DNA from: Acidimicrobiia bacterium
GTDB taxonomy: Bacteria > Actinomycetota > Acidimicrobiia > Acidimicrobiales > Poriferisodalaceae
Assembly (NCBI GenBank): GCA_022827265.1
Contig: JAJDTF010000146.1
Location: forward strand, 1 to 64,000
Direction: 5' to 3'
Length of the DNA: 64,000 nt
Below are positions 52,088 through 60,353 of the stretch, one piece after another (position 1 is the stretch's first letter; every line of letters starts with the position of its first letter). Both the position numbers and the translations under genes were made by a program. The notes under the pieces were generated by a model. The model had not been told where the DNA came from. It saw only the letters and a program-made list of their open reading frames with translations, and searched no databases.

Positions 52088-52984
52088 TCAGCTGAGCAAG
52101 CCGATCAGGGTCTCGCGGGTAGCGGCCTGCTCGTCAAGCGTCCCGAACGCCATGGCGGCGCATGACGTGACGCCGTGATCGGCCAGGGCACCGATACGGT
52201 CGCTGACTTCGGCAGCGCTGCCGATGATGGCGATGTCCTCGGGACCGTCGTATCCCTCACGGTCCAGCATCGCCCGGTAGCTCGGCAGGGTGCCGTACAC
52301 CACGAGATCCTTGGCAGCCCGTTCCCTCGCCGTCGCCACATCATCAGTCACGCAGACCGGAAAGCCCGCCACGACCTGTGGCGCAGGCCGCCCGGCTTCG
52401 GTCGCTGCCTCGTTGATCGTCGGAGCGGTGTGGGTGCCGAGCGTCACCGGCCCGGTCATCCACGTGAAGGTGCCGTCGGCCATCCGTCCGGTGAGTCGCA
52501 GCATCTGGCTGCCGAGGGCCGCAACGAATACCGGCGGAGCTTCGGCGGGTGGGGGAGTGATCTCGCCGCGCCCGGTCACCGCATCGCCGCCGTGCGACAC
52601 TCGCCGGTCGGCGAGCAGTGTGGTGAGGATCGTGAGGTAGTCGCGCATGTGGGCAATCGGGCGTTCGAACGAGTAGCCCCACATGCCCTCGACGACCGGC
52701 TTGTGTGACGGTCCGATGCCCAGGTCGAGGCGGTTGCCGATGATCGCTTGGACTGTGAGCGCCTGCTGTGCCAGCATCATCGGGTGTCGCGGGTAGGTCG
52801 GCACCACGGCAGTCCCCACGCGGATGTCGGGCACATTCTGGGTGGCCACCGCGATGGTGGTCAGCGCATCGTGGCCGAAGATCTGCGGGGTCCAGTAGCG
52901 GCCGAAACCTTGCGCTGTGGCATCGCGCAGGCTGGCCTCGAAACGCTCAGGCGTGGTGTCGAATCCGAACAGCTCGATTTGCAT
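52088..52984 (-). CDS. LLM-class F420-dependent oxidoreductase
   Basis: A 298-residue bacterial-luciferase-like TIM barrel. Marks include IFGHDALTTIAVATQNVPDIRVGTAVVPTYPRHPMMLAQQALTVQAIIGNRLDLGIGPSHKP and PVFVAALGSQMLRLTGRMADGTFTWMTGP. This wording (ALGSQMLRL.G..ADG) is typical of actinobacterial F420-dependent members. Substrate is unknown. It is collinear with the next LLM gene but separated from it by an R2 hairpin. Confidence 0.85.
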   Translation of the reverse strand: MQIELFGFDTTPERFEASLRDATAQGFGRYWTPQIFGHDALTTIAVATQNVPDIRVGTAVVPTYPRHPMMLAQQALTVQAIIGNRLDLGIGPSHKPVVEGMWGYSFERPIAHMRDYLTILTTLLADRRVSHGGDAVTGRGEITPPPAEAPPVFVAALGSQMLRLTGRMADGTFTWMTGPVTLGTHTAPTINEAATEAGRPAPQVVAGFPVCVTDDVATARERAAKDLVVYGTLPSYRAMLDREGYDGPEDIAIIGSAAEVSDRIGALADHGVTSCAAMAFGTLDEQAATRETLIGLLS

Positions 52985-53049
52985 GCCCGGAGCGTAACGG
53001 CGCGCCGCTTGACGTTCCCGAGGATCAACGGAGAGACACAGATGCCATG

Positions 53050-53126
53050 GCGCAGGGGCGGCAGGAGACTCTGCGACGTTGCGACCTGTTGGATCGCGGG
53101 AGCAGAGGATCCTGCCGCCCCTGCGC
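53050..53126. repeat. R2 hairpin-repeat family, best copy (c)
   Basis: A perfect 17-bp inverted repeat (GCGCAGGGGCGGCAGGA at 53050-53066; TCCTGCCGCCCCTGCGC at 53110-53126), then GA opposite GA, then 6 more pairs (CTCTGC/GCAGAG). It starts 2 bp after the stop of the LLM gene at 53129 (read leftward) and could terminate its transcript. Confidence 0.75.
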
Positions 53127-53128
53127 CT

Positions 53129-54031
53129 CTAGGCGAACGTGTCGAAGAGTTCCTCGAGCGCCTTGAGCTGACCACCGCTGGTGCTCGACGGCACCAGGAT
53201 CGGCGTCTTGCAGCCGGAATCGAACCACGCCTCGACACCGTCGCGGACCTCGCTGGCCGAGCCGTACAGCGTTGCATTCGACAGCCAGTCATCGGTCATC
53301 GCCCGGTTCAACGCCTCGGAGTCGCCCGCGGCGATCGCCGTCTCAGCCGCTTCCATCTCGTCGACCCAGCCGGCTTGCTTCCAGTAGTTCCGGTAATTCG
53401 GCAGCGACACGTAGCCGGCCAGCGTCTTGCGGTTCCGCGCTGCTCCGGCGGCGCGGTCGTCATCGATGACCGTCGGGATCATGTTCCCCACGAAGAAGTC
53501 GTCACGGCTCGCCGCCTCGCCGAGGTGCGCCACGGAGTTCTGGAAGTCGTTGCAGCTCGCATTGGCCCACACCGCTCCTGAGCTGATCTCGGCCGACAGC
53601 TCGGCCATGCGCTGGCGCAGCGTGGCCAGCACGATCGGCGGGAGATCGCCGTGCTGTGCCGAAGCGGCCTCCATGGCAGCGATGTACTCGCGGATGTCGG
53701 CGAGCGGCTTGCCGGGTGTGAGGCCGAGGCGTTCGTGCACCGGGCCGTGCGTCACGCCGATGCCCAGCCAGAACCGGCCGCCGGAGATCTCGTGGATGAA
53801 GGCCGCGGTGGAGGCCATGTCGACCGGGTTGCGGAAGTAGATCGGCTGCACCGAGGTGCCGAAGTGGATCTCGTTGGTGACATGGGCAATCGCCTGGCAC
53901 AGCGCCACCGGATCGCCCATGGAGGGGCAGTAGATGCCGCTGAAGCCGCGCTGTTCTATCTCCGCGGCGATTTCGAGGGTGCGTTCACGGCGACCGCGCA
54001 CGGCCGCCAGCGAGATAGCAGGCATGTTCAT
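53129..54031 (-). CDS. Second LLM-class oxidoreductase
   Basis: A 300-residue luciferase-like monooxygenase-fold protein: IEQRGFSGIYCPSMGDPVALCQAIAHVTNEIHFGTSVQPIYFRNPVDMASTAAFIHEISGGRFWLGIGVTHGPVHERLGL. It is only distantly similar to the neighbouring LLM protein, so they are not a recent duplication. Probably F420- or FMN-dependent; substrate unknown. The Erg6-like methyltransferase gene lies 57 bp upstream in the same direction. Confidence 0.83.
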   Translation of the reverse strand: MNMPAISLAAVRGRRERTLEIAAEIEQRGFSGIYCPSMGDPVALCQAIAHVTNEIHFGTSVQPIYFRNPVDMASTAAFIHEISGGRFWLGIGVTHGPVHERLGLTPGKPLADIREYIAAMEAASAQHGDLPPIVLATLRQRMAELSAEISSGAVWANASCNDFQNSVAHLGEAASRDDFFVGNMIPTVIDDDRAAGAARNRKTLAGYVSLPNYRNYWKQAGWVDEMEAAETAIAAGDSEALNRAMTDDWLSNATLYGSASEVRDGVEAWFDSGCKTPILVPSSTSGGQLKALEELFDTFA

Positions 54032-54087
54032 GCGGGGTTTCCTAGCAGACGTACCCGAGTGCCGCCGTTGGCTTGACGGTGAGGCTC

Positions 54088-55122
54088 TCAGGGCCGCTTG
54101 CGGGCTACGAAGCAGTACAGCGGCGTGTAGATGCCGGTCTTGCCGCCTGCGACGTAGGCGTGAGCGGTGCGATCCAGCAGCTTGGCGATCAGAGAGGTGC
54201 CTCTGGGCAGAATCCTCAGCGTTTCAGCGAAGCGTGCCGCCCCGATCGCGAGCCGCCGGCCCAGAGGTGTCCCCCGCGGGGTGTTGCGGCCTGTACCGCT
54301 GCGCGCCTCCATCGGCTGATACCACGGGGTTGTGGAGCCGGCTTCTGCGGTTCCGAGGTCCGCACCTTCGATGACTTCGAATCCCGCTGAATCGAGCGCC
54401 AGGTTGACCTCTGCGAATGTCGCGATCTGCTTGAGCGCGATCCCGCGCATGAGTTCTCGCTTGATCTGTTGGTGTATTGCATTGTCAGCGTCGAACGTGT
54501 CGGTCAGGCACATTTCCTGGCCCCACAGCAGGGCGCCCGGCTTCAGCACGCGCGCGATCTCGGTGAAGGCGCCCACCTTTTCCGGCGCATGGCAGGTCGA
54601 CTCGATCGCGTACGCCCGGTCATACGTGCCGTCTTCGATGGCACCCATGTCCATGAAGCTGGTCTCCACGTAATCGATCATGTCGCTGAGGCCTGCTTGG
54701 GCGGTCAGCTCCCTCGCCCTGGCGAGTTGGACTTCGCTGCTGTTGATGCCCGTGACCGTGACTCCTGCTTCACGCACCACGGTTCGCATCGGCCCGCCGA
54801 TCCCGCACCCCACATCGATGACCGACATGCCCTCGCGCAAGTCCAGCTTGTCGATCATCAGGCGCTGATGCTTGAGCTGGGAGTCCTGCAAGCTCTCCTG
54901 GGGAGTCAGCGGTGCGAAATGGAGCGATTCACTCCAGCCGTAGATCATGAGGTGGCTGCAGATGTCGTAGTACTCCGTCGCTGTCTCGGCGTGGTGGCTC
55001 GGGCCGTCGCTCGGCGCATGCGTCTCGTCGAGCCGCCCATTCAGCTGGTCCACCCGGTGTCGAAGATCCGAGTCGCGGTACGACGCCTTCAGTCCGCGCG
55101 CGACCTGCCAGATGCTGCTCAC
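54088..55122 (-). CDS. SAM-dependent methyltransferase, Erg6/sterol C-24 type
   Basis: A 344-residue protein with all main sterol C-24 methyltransferase regions: YGWSESLHF (61-69), SAM motif VIDVGCGIGGP (101-111), GINSSEVQLARAREL, and the highly diagnostic YAIESTCHAPEKVGAFTEIARVLKPGALL (from 171; fungal and plant enzymes read YAIEATCHAP). The C-terminal LKQIATFAEVNLALDSAGFEVIEGADLG and PWYQP also match. A sterol or related isoprenoid is a likely acceptor; other C-methylating homologues (for squalene-type or quinone substrates) are possible. No sterol synthesis genes lie in the window. Confidence 0.85.
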   Translation of the reverse strand: MSSIWQVARGLKASYRDSDLRHRVDQLNGRLDETHAPSDGPSHHAETATEYYDICSHLMIYGWSESLHFAPLTPQESLQDSQLKHQRLMIDKLDLREGMSVIDVGCGIGGPMRTVVREAGVTVTGINSSEVQLARARELTAQAGLSDMIDYVETSFMDMGAIEDGTYDRAYAIESTCHAPEKVGAFTEIARVLKPGALLWGQEMCLTDTFDADNAIHQQIKRELMRGIALKQIATFAEVNLALDSAGFEVIEGADLGTAEAGSTTPWYQPMEARSGTGRNTPRGTPLGRRLAIGAARFAETLRILPRGTSLIAKLLDRTAHAYVAGGKTGIYTPLYCFVARKRP

Positions 55123-55135
55123 CCGGTGGAGCCTA

Positions 55136-55172
55136 TGAGCCTGAGCCCGGGGCCGAGCGGCCCGTGAGCCCG
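55136..55172 (-). repeat. R1 interspersed repeat, copy f (short)
   Basis: CCCGGGGCCGAGCGGCCCGTGAGCC core in reverse orientation, without the CCCGCTCTTGTTC module. It lies between the Erg6-like and MFS genes. Confidence 0.65.
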
Positions 55173-55235
55173 ATCACATGGGACTGGGGAGCCAGAGCGG
55201 AACGCCGGAACGCGGCGGCCCACTCCGCGCCCGCC

Positions 55236-56444
55236 CTACGGCGATCCTGCGTCGACCGTATCGCGCATCGGCAGCATCAACAGGCCGAGCGCCGCCAAGC
55301 TGGTGAGTGTTACCAGCGCAATCGCTGGCCCGAATCCGGCAGCGTCGACGATGAAGCCGCAGACTGCCGGACCGGCGAGCGCGCCGACGCCGAGACCCGT
55401 GTAGTGGATGCCGATCACGCCGCCCAGGTTCTCCACTCCGTACCAGTCGGCCAGCACCGACGGTGTGGCGGTCACCCACACCGCCCAGCCGACGCCGTGC
55501 GCAACGGCACTGGCGATCAGCACTGCGGGGTTCCCGTCGGAAATCCACCAGATCGCCAGAGCTGCGGTCATAGCTGCGAACGCCGCCCGGCACAGCCACA
55601 TCGGGTCGGCGCGGTGGCCCAGTGCGCCGCAGGCGAGGCGGGCCAGGACGCTCGTCGCGCCCGAGATGCCGATCAGTGCCGCGGCCAATGCCGGCGCGAC
55701 ACCACGGTCGACCGCGTAGTCGTTGTAGAACGCGACCGGCGCGTAGAAGCCCGGCCCGATTGCCACGACTGCTGCAAAGAACAGCAGGAATCGGCGCGAG
55801 CGCACCAGCCGGGTGACACGAACGAGGCCTGCCGTGGGCAAGCTCACCCGGTCGCCGCGCGTGGCAGCCCAGCCGATGGCGATGAGGGCCACAGCAGCCA
55901 GGACGGCGTAGGTCTGGCGCCAGCCCAGCCTCGAGATCATCACATGACTCGCCAGCGGCATGACCAGCGTCCCGGCTCCCACGCCGGCCAGCAGGAAGCC
56001 CATCGCCGCGGGGCGCCGTCGCTCGCTGAAGCTGCGACCGATCAGGCCGATCATCGACGGGTAGCAGAAACCCGTGGCGAGCCCGACCAAAACCCCGAAC
56101 GCGGCGTAGGTCTGCCACAGCGCATTCGACCAGGCAGTCAGCAGAAGACCCGCCGACATCGCCACCGCTGCGACCCCTACCAGCAGTCGGGCGCCGTAGC
56201 GGTCCCCTATGCGACCGCCGATGGCGCCGCCGGCGTAGTAGGTGCAGACGGCGGTCGAGAACAGGGCGGCCACGGGCCCGGTCGTCGTGCCGAGGTCATC
56301 CGCGATGGGTGTCAGGAACACCCCGAACGAGAAGAGGATCCCGAAGGTCACGAAGTTGGCGGCAAACGCCGCAGCCGCAATCGACCACGGGGCCGACGCG
56401 TCCTCCGGTTCACCCGGAGGTCTCAGATTCGATGTGACGGCCAC
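55236..56444 (-). CDS. MFS transporter, monocarboxylate-carrier type
   Basis: A 402-residue protein with 12 TM segments. The N-terminal SIAAAAFAANFVTFGILFSFGVFLTPIADDLG and YYAGGAIGGRIGDRYGARLLVGVAAVAMSAGLLLTA, and the second-half WAVWVTATPSVLADWYGVENLGGVIGIHYTGLGVGALAGP resemble monocarboxylate and oxalate/formate carriers. Start GTG at 56444 is preferred; TTG three codons upstream is possible. Substrate unknown. It converges with tRNA-Ala. Confidence 0.85.
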   Translation of the reverse strand: MAVTSNLRPPGEPEDASAPWSIAAAAFAANFVTFGILFSFGVFLTPIADDLGTTTGPVAALFSTAVCTYYAGGAIGGRIGDRYGARLLVGVAAVAMSAGLLLTAWSNALWQTYAAFGVLVGLATGFCYPSMIGLIGRSFSERRRPAAMGFLLAGVGAGTLVMPLASHVMISRLGWRQTYAVLAAVALIAIGWAATRGDRVSLPTAGLVRVTRLVRSRRFLLFFAAVVAIGPGFYAPVAFYNDYAVDRGVAPALAAALIGISGATSVLARLACGALGHRADPMWLCRAAFAAMTAALAIWWISDGNPAVLIASAVAHGVGWAVWVTATPSVLADWYGVENLGGVIGIHYTGLGVGALAGPAVCGFIVDAAGFGPAIALVTLTSLAALGLLMLPMRDTVDAGSP

Positions 56445-56547
56445 CAGCCCCAAGCCTGCCTTGCGCCAGCTTGCCCCGCCCGTCCCGCTGACCTTGCCCG
56501 GATTCGCGCAGCGCGCTGGCCGGTACCCTCGGTGACCCTCGCTTCTT

Positions 56548-56621
56548 GGGGCTGTAGCTCAGATGGCAAGAGCACCTGCTTTGCAAGCAGGGGGTCACGG
56601 GTTCGAGTCCCGTCAGCTCCA
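56548..56621 (+). tRNA. tRNA-Ala (TGC)
   Basis: Complete cloverleaf: acceptor GGGGCTG/CAGCTCC with the G3-U70 alanine identity pair, D arm GCTC/GAGC, anticodon loop TTTGCAA, T arm CGGG-TTCGAGT-CCCG. CCA not encoded. In relatives it directly follows tRNA-Ile; here 7.5 kb separate them. Confidence 0.95.
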
Positions 56622-56623
56622 CG

Positions 56624-57040
56624 ATGGCTAGCTCGCAGCAGCCGAAGTTGCTCGCAGGCGGCAACCCGCAGATTCCCAAGGGCGACGGCGATTCCCCGGT
56701 GCAGGCCTTTGTCGAGGCGATGCCGGGCTGGAAGGGTGACATCGCTCGCCAGCTGGATGAACTGATCGAGCATGTCGTGCCCGACGTTCGCAAGGCGGTG
56801 CGGTGGAACTCGCCGTTCTACGGCGTCGAGGGGAGCGGGTGGTTCGCGAGCTGCCATGCATTCACCCGGTATGTCAAGGTGACGTTCCTCAATGGCGCGT
56901 TGCTTGTTCCTGAGCCGCCCGGCTCGGGCAAGGATCCCGATTCGCGCTGGGTGGACATTCCCGAGGGCCAGTTCGACGCCGCGAAGATGTCAGTGTGGAT
57001 TGATCAATCGGCAGCACTCGACGGCTGGCACGGGTTCTGA
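56624..57040 (+). CDS. DUF1801-family protein
   Basis: A 138-residue protein of the DUF1801 (YdhG-like) family: LDELIEHVVPDVRKAVRWNSPFYGVEGSGWFASCHAFTRYVKVTFLNGALL and the closing IDQSAALDGW. Members are small soluble proteins of uncertain role. The ATG lies only 2 nt after tRNA-Ala, so it must be expressed by read-through of the tRNA transcript or from a promoter inside the tRNA gene. Confidence 0.8.
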   Translation: MASSQQPKLLAGGNPQIPKGDGDSPVQAFVEAMPGWKGDIARQLDELIEHVVPDVRKAVRWNSPFYGVEGSGWFASCHAFTRYVKVTFLNGALLVPEPPGSGKDPDSRWVDIPEGQFDAAKMSVWIDQSAALDGWHGF

Positions 57041-57072
57041 TTGGCGGCGAGCGGCGAGCTCACCGTCGTTGA

Positions 57073-58368
57073 TCAGCACAATTCGAAACCAGCTACTGGG
57101 CGCGTGGGTCGGCGGTCGACGACCTGTGCACAGAATGCTCGTGCCTCGTCAATGCGGCCGGCTTTGACATAGGCCGCAAGCAATGTGTTGGTCATCAGGT
57201 CGCGCTGGGCCCGGCTGCCGCCGATGCGGACGACCTGGGGGATCAGCGGCTCGAGGACATCGATGACTGTCGACCACTTCTCATCGACGAAGGCGCCGTA
57301 GGCGTGAGCCAGGGTCGCTCCGGTGGTTCCCGCCGACAGGCGGCCCGCCTCGCCGAGCTCCTGCAGCTGGGTGATGCACGCCTGGAGCTGTTCGGTCTCT
57401 CCGAGGACGGCGTAGCTGAGCCCGGCATGGGCATCGACGAACACGATGGGCTGCGGGAACCGCTCCTCGTAGAACTCTCGAACCTGCTGCCAGACGGCGC
57501 GATCACGAGGTTGCCCTGCCAGCTCCGAGCGCCACATGAACGACGACGAGTCGGAGAACACGGTGATCGGCGGGCTGGTCGTGGTGCCAGGCAGGCAGTT
57601 GTGACGGAAGGCCTGCCAGGCATCGTCATGGCGGCTGACTGCCATGAGCACCAGCGCGTAGTGCCACCAGATGTGGCAGTGCAGCACGCTCGCCCGATCA
57701 GATGCGGGGAGCCACCCGTCGAGGAAATCGACCGCTTCGTCGTCAGCGCCCGCTTCGAAGAGCGCGTGCACCAGCGTGTGGGCACCGTGGGGAGTGCTCG
57801 GGCGCTGTTCGAGCGCACGCTCGGCGAGCTGCCGGCCCTGGTCCCACCGGCCGGTCTCGATGAGGGCGAAGGCGTGCACGGTGGCAAACCACCAGTCGTC
57901 GCCGTAGTGCGGGGCGAGCGGCTCGAGGAAGGCGAGCAGCTCGGCTTCGCGGCCGATGCGTCCGCTGAAGCCGATCGCACCGAACACGCCGCAGGCGGGT
58001 GCCAGGGCGAACGCATCCCGCGGGTAGTCGATGACGTGCTGGCGGATGAGCTCGAGGCCTTGGGGCACATTGCCGCCAACCAGCAGTCTGACGATCTCGA
58101 CGTGCTGCTGTTCCCTCGCGGTGGCCGCGTGGCCCAGCTCGACAGCAACTTCCACTGAGGCACGAGCTTCGGCAGGCCGCACGTAGAGCTGGTGCTGACG
58201 AGCCAGCGCAGCATGAGGAAGGGCGAAGCCCGGGTCTGCCGCAATCGCCGCCGACAGGCACTCTTCGACCCCAGCCTCGGCCGACAGCATCCGATCGATG
58301 CCCTCGACATAGGCATCACGGGCCTCGGCGGAGGCAGTGCTGAGTTCGAGTCCGTAGCGGTCTTGCAT
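57073..58368 (-). CDS. TPR-repeat protein (TTC38-like)
   Basis: A 431-residue soluble protein of helical repeats resembling the TTC38 family: STASAEARDAYVEGIDRMLSAEAG, CLSAAIAADPGFALPHAALARQHQLY, FALIETGRWDQGRQLAERALEQRPSTPHGAHTLVHALFEAG, and SDRASVLHCHIWWHYALVLMAV. Function of this family is not well defined. It is the last gene of a collinear minus-strand series that contains the UGSC selenoprotein. Start ATG at 58368 is chosen by the family-like N-terminus; the longer frame is not conserved. Confidence 0.78.
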   Translation of the reverse strand: MQDRYGLELSTASAEARDAYVEGIDRMLSAEAGVEECLSAAIAADPGFALPHAALARQHQLYVRPAEARASVEVAVELGHAATAREQQHVEIVRLLVGGNVPQGLELIRQHVIDYPRDAFALAPACGVFGAIGFSGRIGREAELLAFLEPLAPHYGDDWWFATVHAFALIETGRWDQGRQLAERALEQRPSTPHGAHTLVHALFEAGADDEAVDFLDGWLPASDRASVLHCHIWWHYALVLMAVSRHDDAWQAFRHNCLPGTTTSPPITVFSDSSSFMWRSELAGQPRDRAVWQQVREFYEERFPQPIVFVDAHAGLSYAVLGETEQLQACITQLQELGEAGRLSAGTTGATLAHAYGAFVDEKWSTVIDVLEPLIPQVVRIGGSRAQRDLMTNTLLAAYVKAGRIDEARAFCAQVVDRRPTRPVAGFELC

Positions 58369-58423
58369 GCGCTCCGTCTCCGGCGTCGCTGACGTCGGCC
58401 TGCTCGTGGCCTCCTGGGTCGCG

Positions 58424-59422
58424 TCAGACCACCGCCAGCGACCAGACGAGCGGGAGGCCGGACCCGAGCTCGGTCCACTGGGCATCGTCGGACACCTGCC
58501 ATACCTTGCCGGCGTCGGTGCCGACCAGCACCCTGCCCACGTTGTCCGGGTCGGGCACGAGGCCGTGGAAATTGACCGGCGACGGCGAGTGCGCGTCGTC
58601 GCAGAGCGACCGCCACGACTGGCCGTGGTCGTCAGACCTGTAGAGGGCCGCGTGGGCGCCGCCCTCGTCCTTGTAATGCGAGAAGGCCGTGGGGACACTG
58701 GCGACGGTGACGCTGTAGGGATCGCGGCGGTCGATGCACAGCGGGCGCGAGTAGCGCGGCACGACGCCGTTCCAAGCGTACTCCCATGTCTCGCCGTAGT
58801 CGCGGGAGCGGAACACCCCGGCGTTGCCTTCGAGCTCTTCGGCGACACCGTCAAAGCGGCCGTAGCCGGTGCTGATGAACAGCACCCCGGGCTCGGCGGG
58901 GTGGGCGAACATCATGTGGATGTCTGGATTGTCGCCGGGCAGGTCGACCGTCCAGCTCTCGCCCCCGTCGGTAGAGCGGGCCACGCCGCCGACCTCGACG
59001 CCGACCCAGATGCGGGCGGGATCGTGCTCGTCGATGACAAGCGCACGTGCCCGTCCTGGCAGGGGAGGCTCGACCGGCACGCACCAGCGTTCCGCTTCGG
59101 GGAGCGCGGCGAATGCCGTGATCTCGTCCCACGTTGCCCCGCCGTCGTCGCTGCGGAACAGGCCGGCCGGCTCGGTGCTGGCAAACAGCCGGCCGTCGCT
59201 GGCGGCTCGGATCTGCCACACCTCGCGCCCGGCGAGCTGCGGCCCGGCCCAAGTCATGCCCCCGTCGGGGCTGGTGAACAGGCCGCCGGCCGACCCGGCG
59301 AACACGCGGCCGTCGATATCGACGAGGTCGCGGACGTGACGTGCTTCGAGCGTCTGTGTGGCTCCCTCGCCGTCGATGACGAAGACGCCCTTGGTGGTTC
59401 CAGCAAGCAGCTGACCGTTCAT
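58424..59422 (-). CDS. BNR/Asp-box beta-propeller protein
   Basis: A 332-residue protein with five Asp-box repeats: SPDGGMTW, SDDGGATW, STDGGESW, SRDYGETW and SDDHGQSW, which mark sialidase/sortilin-like propellers. No signal peptide is visible (start MNGQLLAGTTKGVFVI), so it is probably cytosolic and not a secreted sialidase. Similar proteins are annotated as exo-alpha-sialidase without proof. Role within this operon is unknown. Confidence 0.82.
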   Translation of the reverse strand: MNGQLLAGTTKGVFVIDGEGATQTLEARHVRDLVDIDGRVFAGSAGGLFTSPDGGMTWAGPQLAGREVWQIRAASDGRLFASTEPAGLFRSDDGGATWDEITAFAALPEAERWCVPVEPPLPGRARALVIDEHDPARIWVGVEVGGVARSTDGGESWTVDLPGDNPDIHMMFAHPAEPGVLFISTGYGRFDGVAEELEGNAGVFRSRDYGETWEYAWNGVVPRYSRPLCIDRRDPYSVTVASVPTAFSHYKDEGGAHAALYRSDDHGQSWRSLCDDAHSPSPVNFHGLVPDPDNVGRVLVGTDAGKVWQVSDDAQWTELGSGLPLVWSLAVV

Positions 59423-59498
59423 GGACTCACCCTAGATCGGACGCGGAAATGGCGGGTTCGGGCGCGTCAGACGTTTACGGATTGCTGTGCTCAGGCTC

Positions 59499-60353
59499 TC
59501 AAGGGTCGTCGAGCGTGATCGTCCAGCCGGGACCGAGTTCGGCGTCGAAGCGGTGCTGGAACATGGGCACGAGCATCGTGGCGGGCAGGACACATTCGGC
59601 GCAGGCTTCGTCGGGAATGTGGAGGCCGAGTGTGATGTGGCGTCCGGCGACCGACGCAGTGAGGTCGGCACGGTCGGCGCGCAGGACAGCGGCCAACTCC
59701 TCTACGACGCCGGCGACCGCGGAGTCGGTTGCCGGCGCTCTCGACGCGTCGGCGCTGACCTGTTCACCAGCGCGCGCCAGTTGGACATCGGTGCCGATTC
59801 GTCCGTCGTTGCGGGTCGGTTTGGTGCCGCCGGCAGTGAGCAGGGCTAGCACGGTGGGGGTCACCTCATCGGCGACAGCCATTGCCTCAGCCGAAGTCAG
59901 GCTGCCGATGGGGTGGGGCACGGTGGCGAACGGGTAGCCGGCGAAGCCCCGCAGTTCGGCGATTGCCTCGCCGGTGGCGGCGAACGGCTCGGTCAGGATG
60001 GCCGCGGCGGGCACACCCAGCTCCTCGGAGTGCACGGCGTCGAGCACACTGCTCGACGAGCAGCTGCCTCAATCGCCGATGGCGGCGATGATCGCCGTCA
60101 CGTCGGCGGCCAGCGCCTCGACTTCCTCGGGAGCGGCTGGCAGGTTGGCGGTGGGCTTGAGCATCAGCACGGTGTCGCTCGCCCCGTGGGCCTCGATGAG
60201 GTTCTGGGCAACCCGTTGGAGGATCGCGGGGGCGTGTGTCTTGCCGTTGCTCACCAAACCGATGACGGCACCGTCCAGCGAGTCGGCCCGCGGCGCGAGG
60301 GTGGCCCCCGCGTTGGCCACTCGCAGCGTCGGGTCCACCAGGGTGACGGTCAT
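59499..60353 (-). CDS. UGSC-family selenoprotein, Sec at in-frame TGA
   Basis: Read conventionally this is two frames (60353-60069 and 60047-59499). They are one 284-residue protein: the TGA at 60071-60069 is followed by GGC AGC TGC, giving U95-G-S-C, the motif that names the UGSC family. Upstream is DGAVIGLVSNGKTHAPAILQRVAQNLIE; downstream SSSSVLDAVHSEELGVPAAAILTEPFA, continuing in the same frame without another stop for 189 codons. A SECIS-like hairpin lies directly after the TGA. ATG overlaps the stop of its partner (ATGA). A redox function is inferred from the Sec/Cys pair. selA/selB/selC are not in the window. Confidence 0.9.
60038..60071 (-). promoter_or_regulatory. Sec TGA codon and bacterial SECIS-like hairpin
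   Basis: Reading leftward: TGA (60071-60069), 10 nt, then CGTCGAGCA (60058-60050), loop GTG, TGCTCGACG (60046-60038), a perfect 9-bp stem. The loop begins with G and lies about 20 nt past the TGA, within the range accepted for bacterial SECIS elements. Confidence 0.85.
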
